In this document: positions 21,601 to 33,425 of the stretch, piece after piece | Position numbering within the stretch: position 1 is the first letter of the stretch | Layout: every line of letters begins with the position of its first letter | Origin: Bradysia coprophila | Taxonomy: Eukaryota; Arthropoda; Insecta; Diptera; Sciaridae | Assembly: GCF_014529535.1 (NCBI RefSeq) | Contig: NW_023503807.1 | Location: forward strand, 1,959,332-2,023,331 | Direction: 5' to 3' | DNA length: 64,000 nucleotides | Position numbers and translations under genes: made by a program | The notes under the pieces: generated by a model | What the model was told of the DNA's origin: nothing | Seen by the model: only the letters and a program-made list of their open reading frames with translations | Database searches by the model: none

Positions 21601-23773
21601 GGTCAGACGTTTTAGAATAAAATGGAAAATTCGAGCCACCCTAGCTACACTTTAAGATAATCGATATATCACGCTAACTAGGTGTTGGTCTCTTACATAA
21701 TTGCGATTTAATTAAATTTGCGTAAATGTATGCTATACACACCGTTCTGTGTTCATGGAATGTTTGGTAGATGTTGATGGTATTACATAACAGCGATAGA
21801 GGTGGTCAGTTAAATACCTTCGATGTTTGTTATCACAATGCGTCGGTTCAAATTCTTTCCAATCAAAAATTTTTGAATTTGTTTGCGTAGATCATGGTTC
21901 ACTGGCGTCAAAATGGGACCACCGGATGCGATCTTAGGCATCACCGAGGCATACAAACGTGATTCCAATCCGCAAAAGGTCAACCTTGGAGTGGGTGCTT
22001 ATCGTGACGATGCCGGCAAGCCATTCATTTTGAGTACGGTGTTGAAAGCTGAGCAAAAGATTTTGGACAAGAAATTGGATAAGGAATATTCGGCAATCGG
22101 GGGCAATGCTGATTTCTGTAAACTCTCTTACGAATTGGCAATGGGTGATGGAACGTACGGCGACAATGTCTTTACTGTTCAGGTAGATTTTGGGGGAAAT
22201 GTTTCGGTCTGAAATCAGTTAACCGACGTTCGATCGTATTTGCAGAGCATTAGCGGTACTGGAGCGTTGAGACTGGGAGGGGCATTCTTGAACGGATTCT
22301 GGGAGGGAAATAGAGAAGTTTATTTGCCATCGCCAACATGGGCCAATCACATACCAATCTTTCAACATTCCGGTTTGAAGGTTCGTTGCCTCACACTGAG
22401 AAACGTGATGTTGCAATAGAGTTGAACGATATACTCCATTCCAGGTCAATACGTATAAGTACTACCACCCCGAAACGTGTGGTCTCGATTTCAAAGGAGC
22501 CATTGAAGATATTAACGTAAGTCGATTCAAACCGTTCAAACAAATCGTGCCTTACCAACCTCTTACTAACATTTTTTACGCCACAAAATCAATCCAGAAA
22601 ATTCCCCCGAAGTCAATCATTCTACTTCATGCATGCGCTCATAATCCGACCGGTGTCGATCCGAAGCCAGAGCAATGGGCCGAGCTATCCGAACTAGTTA
22701 AAAAGCGTAATCTTTTCCCATTTTTCGACATGGCGTATCAAGGATTTGCCAGTGGTGACTGTGTCAAAGATGCATTTGCTGTACGTCTGTTTGCGAAAGA
22801 GGGACACCATTTGGCGTTGTGTCAGAGCTATGCCAAAAATATGGGTAAGTTACTAGTACTGGCCATTGTGTTTGCCAGTGCCGGACTGGCCCTATGGGCG
22901 TTCGGGCGATTCCCGAAGGGCCTTTTGATTTTTGTATGGATAAAGAGCAACGAAGGGCCTTTTAAAACATTTCTTCATACAACGCCCGAAGGGCTTTTTC
23001 GAGCCAGTCCGGCACTGGTGTTTGCGTGGGTGAAGAAGACTCCACGACGTTACAACCTAGCGTGTGACGACGCCGATTTTCAATTGAATTTTGAAGTATT
23101 TTCAATGGAATCTGTTTAGGTCTTTACGGTGAACGATCTGGCGCATTTTCACTGTTGCTTGGCGACAAAGACGAAGCCGACCGTTGCCTATCGCAAATGA
23201 AAATTCTCATTCGACCGATGTATTCCAATCCACCGATTCATGTAAGCTCTCTCAGCCACAACAGTTCATAGAAAAAGGTTTGCTGTTCCATTGAACTGGC
23301 AGACATCGTTTACGAACAGCCCGTAGTGGATTTAGTCCAAGCGAACCGAGTTCTAATTCTCATTTCCATGAAACAGGGCGCCCATATCGTTCGAGAAATT
23401 CTTAGCGACAAGAGTCTCCGGTCCGAGTGGTTGGTAGAGGTCAAAGGCATGGCCGATCGAATCATTTCGATGCGTACAGCCCTCAAAAACAATCTCGTCA
23501 AATTGGGATCGACTCGATCATGGGAACACATTACCGATCAAATTGGAATGTTCTGCTACACTGGCTTGAAGCCCAATCAGGTTAGTGTTCTTCAATGTTT
23601 GCAATAGAAAATTGCAAAAATCGATTAACATGGTCGTCGAACTGCTCTAGGTGGAGAGAATTACCAAAGAGTTTAGCATCTACTTAACGAAAGATGGACG
23701 GATTTCGATGGCTGGCATGACATCGAAGAATGTGGAATATGTAGCTAAGGCTATGCACGCAGTTACTGCTTAA
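18561..23773 (+). CDS. Got2: Aspartate aminotransferase, mitochondrial (EC 2.6.1.1)
   Basis: PLP enzyme interconverting aspartate plus 2-oxoglutarate with oxaloacetate plus glutamate; the mitochondrial arm of the malate-aspartate shuttle. Eight exons: 18561-18637, 21891-22182, 22246-22380, 22445-22516, 22598-22844, 23120-23241, 23377-23580, 23651-23773. They total 1272 nt (423 residues plus stop), all in phase. Exon 1 encodes a serine/asparagine-rich presequence lacking acids and ends at TCGGC|GTAAGA. The join restores [15 protein letters not shown], the mature N-terminus of mitochondrial isoforms; this is why I place the start 3.3 kb upstream. Visible motifs: [34 protein letters not shown] (Asn near residue 208), [13 protein letters not shown], and CQSYAKNMG with the PLP lysine near residue 272. 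No frameshift or stop; length matches the family (human about 430). Intron 1 is 3.25 kb of nested transposons and intron 5 holds a MITE. Confidence 0.96.
19290..19454. repeat. TTCGTAACTTTAAGAATTCG palindrome family (left part)
   Basis: Repeats the blocks ATTCTCGT, TTCGTAACTT, GACAGCTGTCAAGCTACG and TTCTCATACGTTCGTAACTT. The right half of the same repeat resumes at 20842. Related palindromic copies lie at 20935-21040 and 27355-27470, with a fragment at 58220. Confidence 0.7.
19455..20841. mobile_element. hAT-like MITE, copy 2, split by a nested insertion
   Basis: The outer ends are CAGAGATATAGATGCTA and GCAACTCTCTG, flanked by a perfect 8-bp duplication AACTTTAA (19447-19454 and 20842-20849). 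The rest of the element (20660-20841) is clearly homologous to the MITE at 8279. The ACGATA element occupies 19472-20659, so the hAT MITE was there first. Confidence 0.85.
19472..20659. mobile_element. ACGATA-palindrome element, long copy 2 (Mutator-like)
   Basis: The 1188-bp element shares the GATGAGGCGACATAACTACA start and CCCGCCACC end with the 16432 copy and is flanked by a perfect 9-bp duplication, TAGATGCTA (19463-19471 and 20660-20668). Both flanks carry about a dozen palindromes of the type ACGATAATATCGT, ACGATATTATCGT or ACGATAGTATCGT. The unique core (about 19830-20280) includes a GC-rich hairpin at 20029-20061. There is no transposase, so it is non-autonomous. Assignment to Mutator-like elements rests only on the 9-bp duplication and the terminal repeats of about 45 bp. 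Confidence 0.88.
20842..21045. repeat. TTCGTAACTTTAAGAATTCG palindrome family (right part and second copy)
   Basis: Contains GAATTCGCAACTTGG, CTGTCAAGTTACGAATG, AATACGAGAATGG, then a second set (TATTCGTAGCTCGATAG, GCCAAGCTACGAATTC). It completes the repeat interrupted at 19454. Confidence 0.65.
21283..21444. mobile_element. Palindromic MITE in Got2 intron 1
   Basis: AACAGGTATGGTC and GACCATACCTGTT mark the ends; CTTAAACGCACTCA and TGAGTGCGTTTAAG are the inner arms. AATGAAAGT and ACTTTCATT extend the outer match. Non-coding, about 160 bp. Confidence 0.8.
22868..23025. mobile_element. GC-rich MITE in Got2 intron 5
   Basis: CCAGTGCCGGACTGG on the left matches CCAGTCCGGCACTGG on the right. CGTTCGGGCG, CCCGAAGGGCC and CGCCCGAAGGGC add inner complementarity. 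It stands out by GC content from its intron. The splice sites are outside it and intact. Confidence 0.75.
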
Positions 23774-24129
23774 ACATACGCAATGGGAAAAACTGAAACA
23801 TATCTTAACGCAGCGGAATTTGTAAAACAAAAATGTTAATTTTGATATGGTTACTCTTATGATTAAATCAACGCAAAAAACGAACTTTACCCCGTGCTTT
23901 GTTTGATTGAAAGATCTCTAATTCCTTATCGCACTTGCTGGCAGTGTTTGTAGGATCGACCTTACACAATGGAGGACGCCAGCTTTTTTGGCCAATAACG
24001 ATCATTTCAAATACTACAAAGCTACGACTATGAATTGGTGCCATTTTACACCGTTTCCGAAAGCTTCACTAAAATTCTCTTTTTTTTATGACCTAAACCC
24101 TAAACCTAAAGCCTAAAGCTTAATAATAA
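23774..24129. other. 3' flank of Got2
   Basis: Presumed 3' UTR and intergenic DNA. It ends in a CTAAACC-like run (24090-24115) that I take as low complexity, not telomeric repeat. Confidence 0.4.
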
Positions 24130-24655
24130 CACTTTACTCACCGCTTACGCTGCAACAATGGAAAGATAAGTCAGTGGTTGAACATATGATTTCAACGGAC
24201 AACGCAGCATGTTTGTCGACCCCATCAACGAAAAATAGTTCGTGTGTTTTCGGTCTAAACGAAGTGAAGTGCAGCTCGTGCTTAAACCAAGACACAGAAA
24301 AATTGGTGTCACCTCCTTCGTGATCAACTCAGACCGTGTAGTTATGTCGCCTCATCGTCATTGACGTAGACATAGAGAAATATTGACGAAAACAATGACA
24401 CTACGGGCCACATGTTTACTGTCAAAACCTGAAAGAGCAGGTTAAGACACCTCTGAGTTGATCACGAAGGAGGTGACACCAATTTTTCTGTGTCTTGGTT
24501 TAAGCACGAGCTGCACTTCACTTCGTTTAGACCGAAAACACACGAACTATTTTTCGTTGATGGGGTCGACAAACATGCTGCGTTGTCCGTTGAAATCATA
24601 TGTTCAACCACTGACTTATCTTTCCATTGTTGCAGCGTAAGCGGTGAGTAAAGTG
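24130..24655. mobile_element. Inverted repeat with identical 204-bp arms
   Basis: Arms at 24130-24333 and 24452-24655 are exact reverse complements in every stretch I compared; each would encode the same 60-residue frame, which I regard as incidental. The 118-bp spacer holds, in reverse orientation, the end of an ACGATA element (CTCATC at 24351-24356) plus GTCATTGAC. Identical arms suggest recent origin, gene conversion or an assembly effect. Confidence 0.85.
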
Positions 24656-25718
24656 TGATGAGGCGACATAACTACACGGTCAATATCGTCAGGAACGATA
24701 TTATCGTTTTTTAGACGATAGTATCCTCTAAAAAACGATATTATCGTCCAAAAAAATTTCATCCAGGACGATAATATCGTCTAAAATTATAAATTTTAAA
24801 ATATTTTCAGGACGATATTATCGTTTTCTTGACGATATTATCGTTTAAAAAAACGATAATATCGTTTTCTTGGACGATACTATCGTTTTTTTGATGATAC
24901 TATCGTCATGGATGAAAATATCCGCTGGACGATATTATCGACATTTTCTTTTTCTGGACAAATTTATCGTTATCTTGGTCGATAATTTTTGGGACGATAA
25001 TATCGTTTTTAATTTATTTGAAATAAAAATTCTAGACGATAATATCGTCCTGGGCGATATTATCGTTCTGGATGGTTGTTGAAGACGAAACACAAAATCT
25101 TGTAGATAAACACCTTTTTATAGACGGCAAATATATATTAAAAATTGGTTCATTTGGTTCCGTAAATTTAAATTTTATATAGAAAAATTACACAGACTAA
25201 TTATGAGACGATGCGAGAAAAAAAAATTAACTCCTAAGTTCCGACACCGTTCCGGCGCCCGGCTCGCATTGCGGCCCTCCGCTTCGCTCCGGGGCAATGG
25301 GCCGGATCGCTCGGCGTGTTAAAACGCTTTTTATGTACAATCAAAGTTGGTATTCATTTCGTAAAAAGATGAATTATTTAGGGACGAACTAAACGCCTTT
25401 TTTTAACACTGATGTGTAGGTGATTTCCTCTGACAATTGTTTTTCGATATTTTGGAAGAGAATTCGGTTCTTGCTGCACCTCTGAGTAAAATTGAGTCCT
25501 GGACAATATTACCACCCAAAACTAAACGATAATATCGTCCTGGGCGATATTATCGTTTAAGAAAACGATAATATCGCCCATGACGATATTATCGTTTTGG
25601 ACGATGTTATCGTACAGAAAACGAAAATATCCATTAGATTTTCTAGAACGGTAATATCGTCCAGAAAACGATAATATTGTTCCTGACGATATTGACGGTG
25701 TGGAAATGTCCCACCACC
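24656..25718. mobile_element. ACGATA-palindrome element, long copy 3
   Basis: About 1060 bp. It starts GATGAGGCGACATAACTACA at 24657 and ends AAATGTCCCACCACC at 25718. It has the same unique core as copy 2, including the GC-rich hairpin (25267-25299), flanked by arrays of ACGATA palindromes. The 9 bp after it (GTCAATGAC, 25719-25727) have no match directly before 24657. They match, inverted, 24357-24365, next to the flipped terminus. Confidence 0.87.
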
Positions 25719-25739
25719 GTCAATGACATAATAGTCATT

Positions 25740-26160
25740 GGTCTACGTTTAAGAAAATTTAAATGACGATTTCAACTTAAGAGACACCGATACTTCGTTA
25801 AAATTGTAGCCTACATTTGTGTGCCTCGTATTTAACTTTTGTTGATATCTTTCCATCAGAATCCTTTTTCAAAAATGTACGACCGCAATGAATGTGGTAG
25901 CTTTCAACAGAAAATACATTTGGTTGTAGTCGTTTGACCAGCTATGAGAAAAGTGAGCAGTTTACCGAAATTTTCATAAACTGCTGACGTTTCTCAGAGC
26001 CGGTGAAACTGTTACAACCAAATGTATTTTCTGTTGAAAGCTACCACATTCATGGTCGGAATTGCGGTCGTACATTTTTCAAAAAGGATTCTGATGGAAA
26101 GATATCAACAAAAGTTAGCTAAAATCCAGTATTTAAAAATCGCCCTAATGTATGCTTACT
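25740..26160. mobile_element. Foldback element with AGAAAATACATTTGGTTG arms
   Basis: The left arm (TTGTTGATATCTTTCCATCA, AAAATGTACGACCGCAAT, GCTTTCAACAGAAAATACAT) and its reverse complement at 26000-26120 surround a short centre near 25965. It is related to the DNA at 10735-11045. Non-coding. Confidence 0.75.
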
Positions 26161-26176
26161 GAAAGTGTTAGGAAAT

Positions 26177-26336
26177 AGTACATTACTATACCAGTGAAGT
26201 AATTTTATATCTCGTATCCAGACGAGTAAAAGTATCCGAGGGCTTCAGCCCGAGGTACTTTTACTCATCGTGATACGAGATATCAAATTATTTCACGTGT
26301 AAAGTATAACGTTTTACTTTACGAGCGAGGGAAAAG
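26177..26336. mobile_element. Palindromic element of the ATCTCGTATCC family, copy 1
   Basis: Holds AGTACATTACTAT, ATATCTCGTATCCAGACGAG and the perfect small hairpin CCGAGGGCTTCAGCCCGAGG, then TGATACGAGATAT. Copy 2 is at 45147-45327. The centre pairs GTATCCGAGGGC-type DNA with itself, so the whole unit folds. Confidence 0.75.
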
Positions 26337-27354
26337 GTTTTCACTAGTGAGGGAATAGCCAAATTACCACACTAGTAAAGCAAAACTATGAACATTACAC
26401 TTTGTTTCCATTGGTAGTGTACCGTAAACGGTGAGTAAACGACGTGAATAGCCGATTATAATTTTTCCGTACACATATCTAAAGCTTCGGTATTGGTAAT
26501 TTGGTAAAGCTCCGGCCAATCAGTGAGATGTTCATTATAGTGAGCCGGTGTTTACCATTAACTCTGCTGCACAGCACACTGCCAAGAACCAGCTCAGTAA
26601 GGAAAATCGGTGAATTTAATTTTTGAACAGAAAATGCGACAATTAATTCGAGGAACATAAATCATTGATATTTTCGTTTATATAATTATAATGAAAAACA
26701 TACATTTTACAAATAGTCTTACTCCTTAAAAACTAAAATAATATAAATATTCGTTTTATCTCAAAAAAAAGTCGTCCATTACACGTTGAACATATTTTCC
26801 TTCCGTAAACGATACAATTCGTGTTGTCAGCGGATTTGCAATTCAAAATTCAAATGATTTTAGCGCAACAAAATTTTCATATTTTGCTATATTGGTAAGG
26901 ACACTTCCCTTTCGCAATTTTCATTTCGAATAACTAAAATTTTCTGCTTCATTTTAGTCCCTATACATTGTGCTAATGGCAAGATGATTAAATAAGTCCG
27001 ATTTTTATTTTTAAGCGAAACAAATCTTAATGGCTTCGGTTCGAAAACGGTGAATGCTGTGGGTTAATTGAATGCTGTCAATTGAGTGACAAAAGTACTG
27101 AAGCGCTGTTAGACCGATTACAGTGCTAGAAAAAAAAAAACAAAGCTTTCCGTAAAGCTTTTAAGTACACACCTATGCGGGAAGCGGAAGCAATAATTTT
27201 GAAATAAAGTGTGTCACTAACGTCAAACCACTTGAAACTGGTATATCATCGAATCAGTTGATCGCTTGACAAAACCATCGTATAGGTGTCGCATTGATTC
27301 TGTTTGAATATATAAATGAATAGAAAAGAAGAATAGCTGGTAAGGATGCAGGGT
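26337..27354. other. Unassigned AT-rich DNA
   Basis: No protein-like frame, RNA gene or strong repeat recognised. Confidence 0.4.
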
Positions 27355-27475
27355 GCCGATTCTCAAAACATTCGTAACTTTAAGAATTCTTAACTTGACA
27401 GTTCTGCAGTACATGCGACTGTCAAATTACGAATTCTTTGTGTTACGAATGCTACGAGAATCTACGCCCAGGTCC
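27355..27475. mobile_element. Palindromic MITE, TTCGTAACTTTAAGAATTC family
   Basis: CGATTCTC, ATTCGTAACTTTAAGAATTC and TTGACAGT face ACTGTCAAATTACGAATTC, TTACGAATGC and ACGAGAATC. The most complete copy of the family that also hosts the nest at 19.3-21.0 kb. Confidence 0.75.
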
Positions 27476-29217
27476 GTTGCATCCTTATCTAAATTTTTCT
27501 TTCGCGTTTTGGGTTTTAAGTTCTTCGTCCTCACGTGTGTGTATTTAGCTCCAGGAAATGTGTGATGGTCAAAAAAATAGTAGTTCACAATGACCATTAT
27601 AAAGCAATCTTTTTCTACGTGAACCAAATGAAATGAGCTGCCGTACAAAAAACGATGTCAGACTTTTTACGAGGGATCAGAATCTCCAATAATGTTATTT
27701 CTTCGTTCGATTGAGTGGTAATCTTAGAACTCTTTTCCCATAGTTTATCGTAAAATAAAAATTTTAGTTTGATAGTCCCATCAGTCCCTTTTCAATGTAG
27801 GTTCTACCCGTTCTACCTTATTAACAATTAAAACCAACTTTTTTACTGTTCCCTGAAATTACGCATTTCACAAATAACATAAAATTTTGTCTTAAAAAAC
27901 GCAGTGAAAGCAAATCACCAGAACCAACGCGACGCAACCAAAGCATCAGAACAAATTTTTTTAACGGTCATTTGGCCCTTTATTTTGTTGAGCGCTGTGG
28001 CATAATACCAACATTAAAAAACTTATTTTCTGACTACTGAGTCGAGCAGGCGCCTTATTTAAATTCTGTTCTGGGGCTTGGTTTGCTGTGCATTGCTAGA
28101 ACAGATTAACAGGCACAATGACCCCTTTCTTTGATTACTGCGTTGAGGAGGCGCCGTATTCAAAATTCAATTCTAGTACGTTGTTTGAAATCAAATTAAA
28201 CTCCAATCCAACTAAAATATTATGTAAATTCTGCAGATTTTCGACAATAAATATTTTTATTGGAACAAAATTGTGACGACTCACTCAATTTTATGTACAA
28301 TAAATGTTACCGAACGAAAATTCCTTTTTCTTTTCTTTTTGGTTAATTTTGGTGAAAAATTACTTTACGTCCGAATAAATTTGATTTCCATTTTCGAAAA
28401 TCATTTTCTAAACACTACCAAACGCGATTGGATTACATAATTTCACAAGTGTTTTGTGTTACAATTAAATGATTTTGTATTGCATTTAAAAACTTAAATA
28501 TATTTTGTACAAGATGCACGTTCAGATGATAATCGGGTATCCGGTCGACTGAAATTAGCACTTCTTATAATGATTGAAGTGCATAATCCCGCTTGAATGC
28601 AATTAATCAACGGCAAAACAGACTTTCTGTTGTCGAAAGCTCATTACGAACACATAACTCAAGCACATCATAAATTAATCGATGAAGAAACGGTTCTCTG
28701 GACAATTTTTATTTTTTGCTAGGACTTTCTACAAGAGTCAACTAAATCCCATAAATTAATACCTCGGACAATAGGGCAGTCTGACGAGTTTTTTTTAGCA
28801 AATTTTCTCTAGTGGCGACATCTATGTGTTTTCATAGCTGAATTTATGATTCAACATAGAACTAGCCTTTTTTCTCTAGTGGCTTTCATATCTGAATACG
28901 GGTCAACATAAAACTAACGACGTTCTCCATACAATGGATACAAGGGCTGTTCGCAAGGATAGAAATTCCAATATATATCATTGACCCAGTTGTCGAAAAT
29001 GTATCATGTCCATCTAAACTTTGAGTATTGGTACGAAAATCCAACCGTTTTCTCGTTGTTATGTTGGATGTTCATACAAGCCTGACTGTCAGAAATATCT
29101 CTGAAAAGAAATTCAGCTGTATAGTGCCGCAACTGGCGGTAGTTTACCAATTAGTTTTTTCTGAGTTTTTTTTACAATTATTCGGAAATTAAATTCCCAA
29201 AAATATCCTTGCTTGGG
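27476..29217. other. Unassigned intergenic DNA
   Basis: Only short frames. Near 28800-28920 the phrase TTTTCTCTAGTGGC occurs twice about 70 bp apart, a small local duplication. Confidence 0.4.
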
Positions 29218-32200
29218 ATCATTTGATTTGTGGATCATTAGATTAGTAGTTAGTAGATCGTTGGATTAGGGGATCATTAGATTTGGAAATCATTGTGTTA
29301 GCGAATCATTGGATTTGAGGATTGTTGGATTTGTGGATCATTCGATTTGTGGATCATTAGATTTAGAGATCGTTGTATTAGGGGATGATTGGATTAGGCG
29401 ATCGTTGGATTTGGGGGATCATTCGATTTGGGGGATCATTCGATTTGGGGAATCATTTGATTTAAGGAATCATTTGATTTGTGGATCATTAGATTTAGAG
29501 ATCGTTGAATTAGGGGATAATTGGATTAGGCGATCGCTGGATTTGTGGATCATTCGATTGGGGGGATCATTCGATTTGGTGGATCATTAGATTAGAAGAT
29601 CGTTGCCTTAGTGGATGATTGGATTAGGCGATCGTTGGATTTGGGGATTGTTGGATTTGTGGATCATTCGATTTGGGGAATCATTTGATTTAAGGAATCA
29701 TTTGTGGATCATTAGATTTAGAGATCGGTGGATTAGGGGATGATTGGATTAGGCGATCGTTGGATTTGTGGATCATTCGATTTGGGGGATCATTCGATTT
29801 GGGGGATCATTCGATTTGTGGATCATTAGATTAGAAGATCGTTGCCTTAGGGGATGATTGGATTTGGAGATCATTGGATTTGTGGATCATTCGATTTGGG
29901 GGATCATTCGATTTGGTGGATCATTCGATTTGGTGGATCATTAGATTAGGAGATCGTTGCCTTAGGGGATGATTGGATTAGGCGATCGTTGGATTTGGGG
30001 ATTGTTGGATTTGTGGATCATTTGATTTGGTGGATCATTCGATTTGGGGATCATTAGATTTAGAAATCGTTGGATTAGGTGATGATTGGATTAGGCGATC
30101 GTTGGATTTGGGGATCATTGGATTTGGAGGATCATTCGATTTGGGGGATCATTCGATTTGTGGATCATTAGATTAGGAGATCGTTGGCTTAGGGGATGAT
30201 TGGATTAGACGATCGTTGGATTTGGGGATTGTTGGATTGGTGGATCATTAGATTTGGGGGATCATTCGATTTGGGGAATCATTTGATTTAAGGAATCATT
30301 TGATTTGTGGATCATTAGATTTAGAGATCGTTGAATTAGGGGATAATTGGATTAGGCGATCGTTGGATTTGGGGATTGTTGGATTTGTGGATCATTTGAT
30401 TTGGTGGATCATTCGATTTGTGGATCATTAGATTTAGAAATCGTTGGATTAGGTGATGATTGGATTAGGCGATCGTTGGATTTGGGGATTGTTGGATTTG
30501 TGGATCATTTGATTTGGTGGATCATTCGATTTGTGGATCATTAGATTTAGAAATCGTTGGATTAGGTGATGATTGGATTAGGCGATCGTTGGATTTGGGG
30601 ATCATTGGATTTGGAGGATCATTCGATTTGGGGGATCATTCGATTTGTGGATCATTAGATTAGGAGATCGTTGGCTTAGGGGATGATTGGATTAGACGAT
30701 CGTTGGATTTGGGGATTGTTGGATTGGTGGATCATTAGATTTGGGGGATCATTCGATTTGGGGAATCATTTGATTTAAGGAATCATTTGATTTGTGGATC
30801 ATTAGATTTAGAGATCGTTGAATTAGGGGATAATTGGATTAGGCGATCGCTGGATTTGTGGATCATTCGATTGGGGGGATCATTCGATTTGGTGGATCAT
30901 TAGATTAGAAGATCGTTGCCTTAGTGGATGATTGGATTAGGCGATCGTTGGATTTGGGGATTGTTGGATTTGTGGATCATTCGATTTGGGGAATCATTTG
31001 ATTTAAGGAATCATTTGTGGATCATTAGATTTAGAGATCGGTGGATTAGGGGATGATTGGATTAGGCGATCGTTGGATTTGTGGATCATTCGATTTGGGG
31101 GATCATTCGATTTGGGGGATCATTCGATTTGTGGATCATTAGATTAGAAGATCGTTGCCTTAGGGGATGATTGGATTTGGAGATCATTGGATTTGTGGAT
31201 CATTCGATTTGGGGGATCATTCGATTTGGTGGATCATTCGATTTGGTGGATCATTAGATTAGGAGATCGTTGCCTTAGGGGATGATTGGATTAGGCGATC
31301 GTTGGATTTGGGGATTGTTGGATTTGTGGATCATTTGATTTGGTGGATCATTCGATTTGGGGAATCATTTGATTTAAGGAATCATTTGTGGATCATTAGA
31401 TTTAGAGATCGTTGGATTAGGGGATAATTGGATTAGGCGATCGTTGGATTTGTGGATCATTCGATTTGGGGGATCATTCGATTTGAGGGATCATTCGATT
31501 TGGGGGATCATTAGATTAGAAGATCGTTGCCTTAGGGGATGATTGGATTAGGCGATCGTTGGATTTGGGGATCATTGGATTTGTGGATCATTCGATTTGG
31601 GGGATCATTCGATTTGGGGGATCATTCGATTTGGTGGATCATTAGATTAGAAGATCGTTGCCTTAGGGGATGATTGGATTAGGCGATCGTTGGATTTGGG
31701 GATTGTTGGATTTGTGGATCATTTGATTTGGTGGATCATTCGATTTTGGGAATCATTTGATTTAAGAAATCATTTGAGGATCATTAGATTTAGAGATCGG
31801 TGGATTAGGGGATGATTGGATTAGGCGATCGTTGGATTTGTGGATCATTCGATTTGGGGGATCATTCGATTTGGGGGATCATTCGATTTGGTGGATCATT
31901 CGATTTTTGTATCATTAGATTAGGAGATCGTTGGCTTAGTGGATGATTGGATTAGGCGATCGTTGGATTTGGGGATTGTTGGATTTGTGGATCATTCGAT
32001 TTGGGGAATCATTTAATTTGGGGGATCATTCGATTTGTAGATCATTACATTTGGCGATCATTAGATTAGGAGATCATTGGATTAGGCGATCGTTGGATTT
32101 GGGGATCATTGGATTTGTGGATCATTCGATTTGGTGTATCATTCGATTTGTGTATCATTAGATTAGGATATCCTTGGCTTAGGGGATGATTGGATTAGGC

Positions 32201-32600
32201 GATCGTTGGATTTGGGGATTGTTGGATTTGTGGATCATTCGATTTGGGGAATCATTTAATTTGGGGGATCACTCGATTTGGGGGATCATTACATTTGGCG
32301 ATCATTAGATTAGGAGATCATTGGATTAGGCGATCGTTGGATTTGGGGATCATTGGATTTGTGGATCATTCGATTTGGTGGATCATTCGATTTGTGTATC
32401 ATTAGATTAGGATATCCTTGGCTTAGGGGATGATTGGATTAGGCGATCGTTGGATTTGGGGATTGTTGGATTTGTGGATCATTCGATTTGGGGGATCATT
32501 CGATTTGGGGAATCATTTAATTTGGGGGATCATTCGATTTGGGGGATCATTACATTTGGCGATCATTAGATTAGGAGATCATTGGATTTGGGATCATTAG
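29218..32600. repeat. 3.4-kb degenerate minisatellite (GGATCATTCGATTTGG-type)
   Basis: Roughly two hundred units of 15-17 bp, variants of GGATCATTCGATTTGG, GGATTGTTGGATTTG, GGCGATCGTTGGATTTG and GGGATGATTGGATTAG, arranged in a repeating order. A block of about 640 bp at 29410-30047 recurs at 30723-31360, a 1313-bp offset (the phrase ATCGTTGAATTAGG lies at 29501 and 30814). The plus strand is strongly G/T-rich and C-poor. Frames of 72-93 codons here are repeat translation. Confidence 0.95.
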
Positions 32601-33269
32601 ATGATGATGCTTTTGAGTTCGTTCGCCAACACGAATCTAATATGTGCACCTGAACAGTTACCGGTGAGATTATCATCCTTTGCAGCACTTTTTTTTACAT
32701 AATTTTCCTTTTATTATTATTATTATTACAAAACGGACACTTTCATACAATAGTATAATTAAAGATGTTATTCCAATTGTTGGTTGTTTTTTTTTTTAAA
32801 TGACATATATATTAACGGAAACAAAACAAAAACAATAATAATAAAAAATTGGATATTTTATACACTCCAGCTACGTTCATTAATTTAATTATAAGTATTA
32901 TTTCTATGTATATATTCTGGCCGTTTTCTCCTGAGACAGTCTTAATAATTTTTCCTTATTTTTATAATGTTTTAGTCTGTTCAAATACTTGTTAATGTAA
33001 AGATTAATTAATTAATTTATTTATTTTTTAACTTAATTCTCTTAGCCTTCTATGATTTTCCGTATTTTCCGATATATTCTAATGCTTAAAAAATAGCTTT
33101 TTTGTCTGTTATCAAAATGATAAGGATATTTGTTTGTGGGTTTAATAGTAATCTTTCACTTACGTAGAGAATTAAATATTAATTATTTGTTTATCGTTAA
33201 CGCAAATTGAGACCCGAACGATGCCATTTTATTTCCGTTTTTTATTCATAATTGTTATTATGAGCGAAT
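32601..33269. other. AT-rich DNA after the minisatellite
   Basis: Very AT-rich, no frames. It is probably intergenic or the distal 3' UTR of Kr-h1. Confidence 0.4.
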
Positions 33270-33425
33270 AGATATTCCGATTCAGTTAAACGTGACTGGC
33301 CTTGGGGGCAACATCAAAACGATAGAAGAAGTTGGTATTTCGAAAATTCGAACTGTCAAATTTCGATTCATTTTCCATTCATCATTGCCTTCAAGGCCAC
33401 TGAAATTTAACTGATCTTCGCTCTC
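33270..33425. mobile_element. Diverged palindromic element downstream of Kr-h1
   Basis: CAGTTAAACGTGACTGGCCT with GGGGGCAA faces TTGCCTTCAAGGCCACTGAA with TTTAACTG. The centre contains TTTCGAAAATTCGAA. Arms match imperfectly. Confidence 0.55.

Noticed and set aside
24090..24118. CCTAAACCC-like run suggestive of telomeric repeat
   Set aside because: Only three irregular units (CCTAAACCC TAAACCTAAAGCC), not a telomere array; the flanks are ordinary.
24145..24640. Identical 60-residue frames on both strands
   Set aside because: They follow from the identical inverted arms; no domain, and they end at the arm edges.
29309..32161. Frames of 72-93 codons in the minisatellite
   Set aside because: Direct translation of the 16-bp repeat; no conserved start or non-repeat part.
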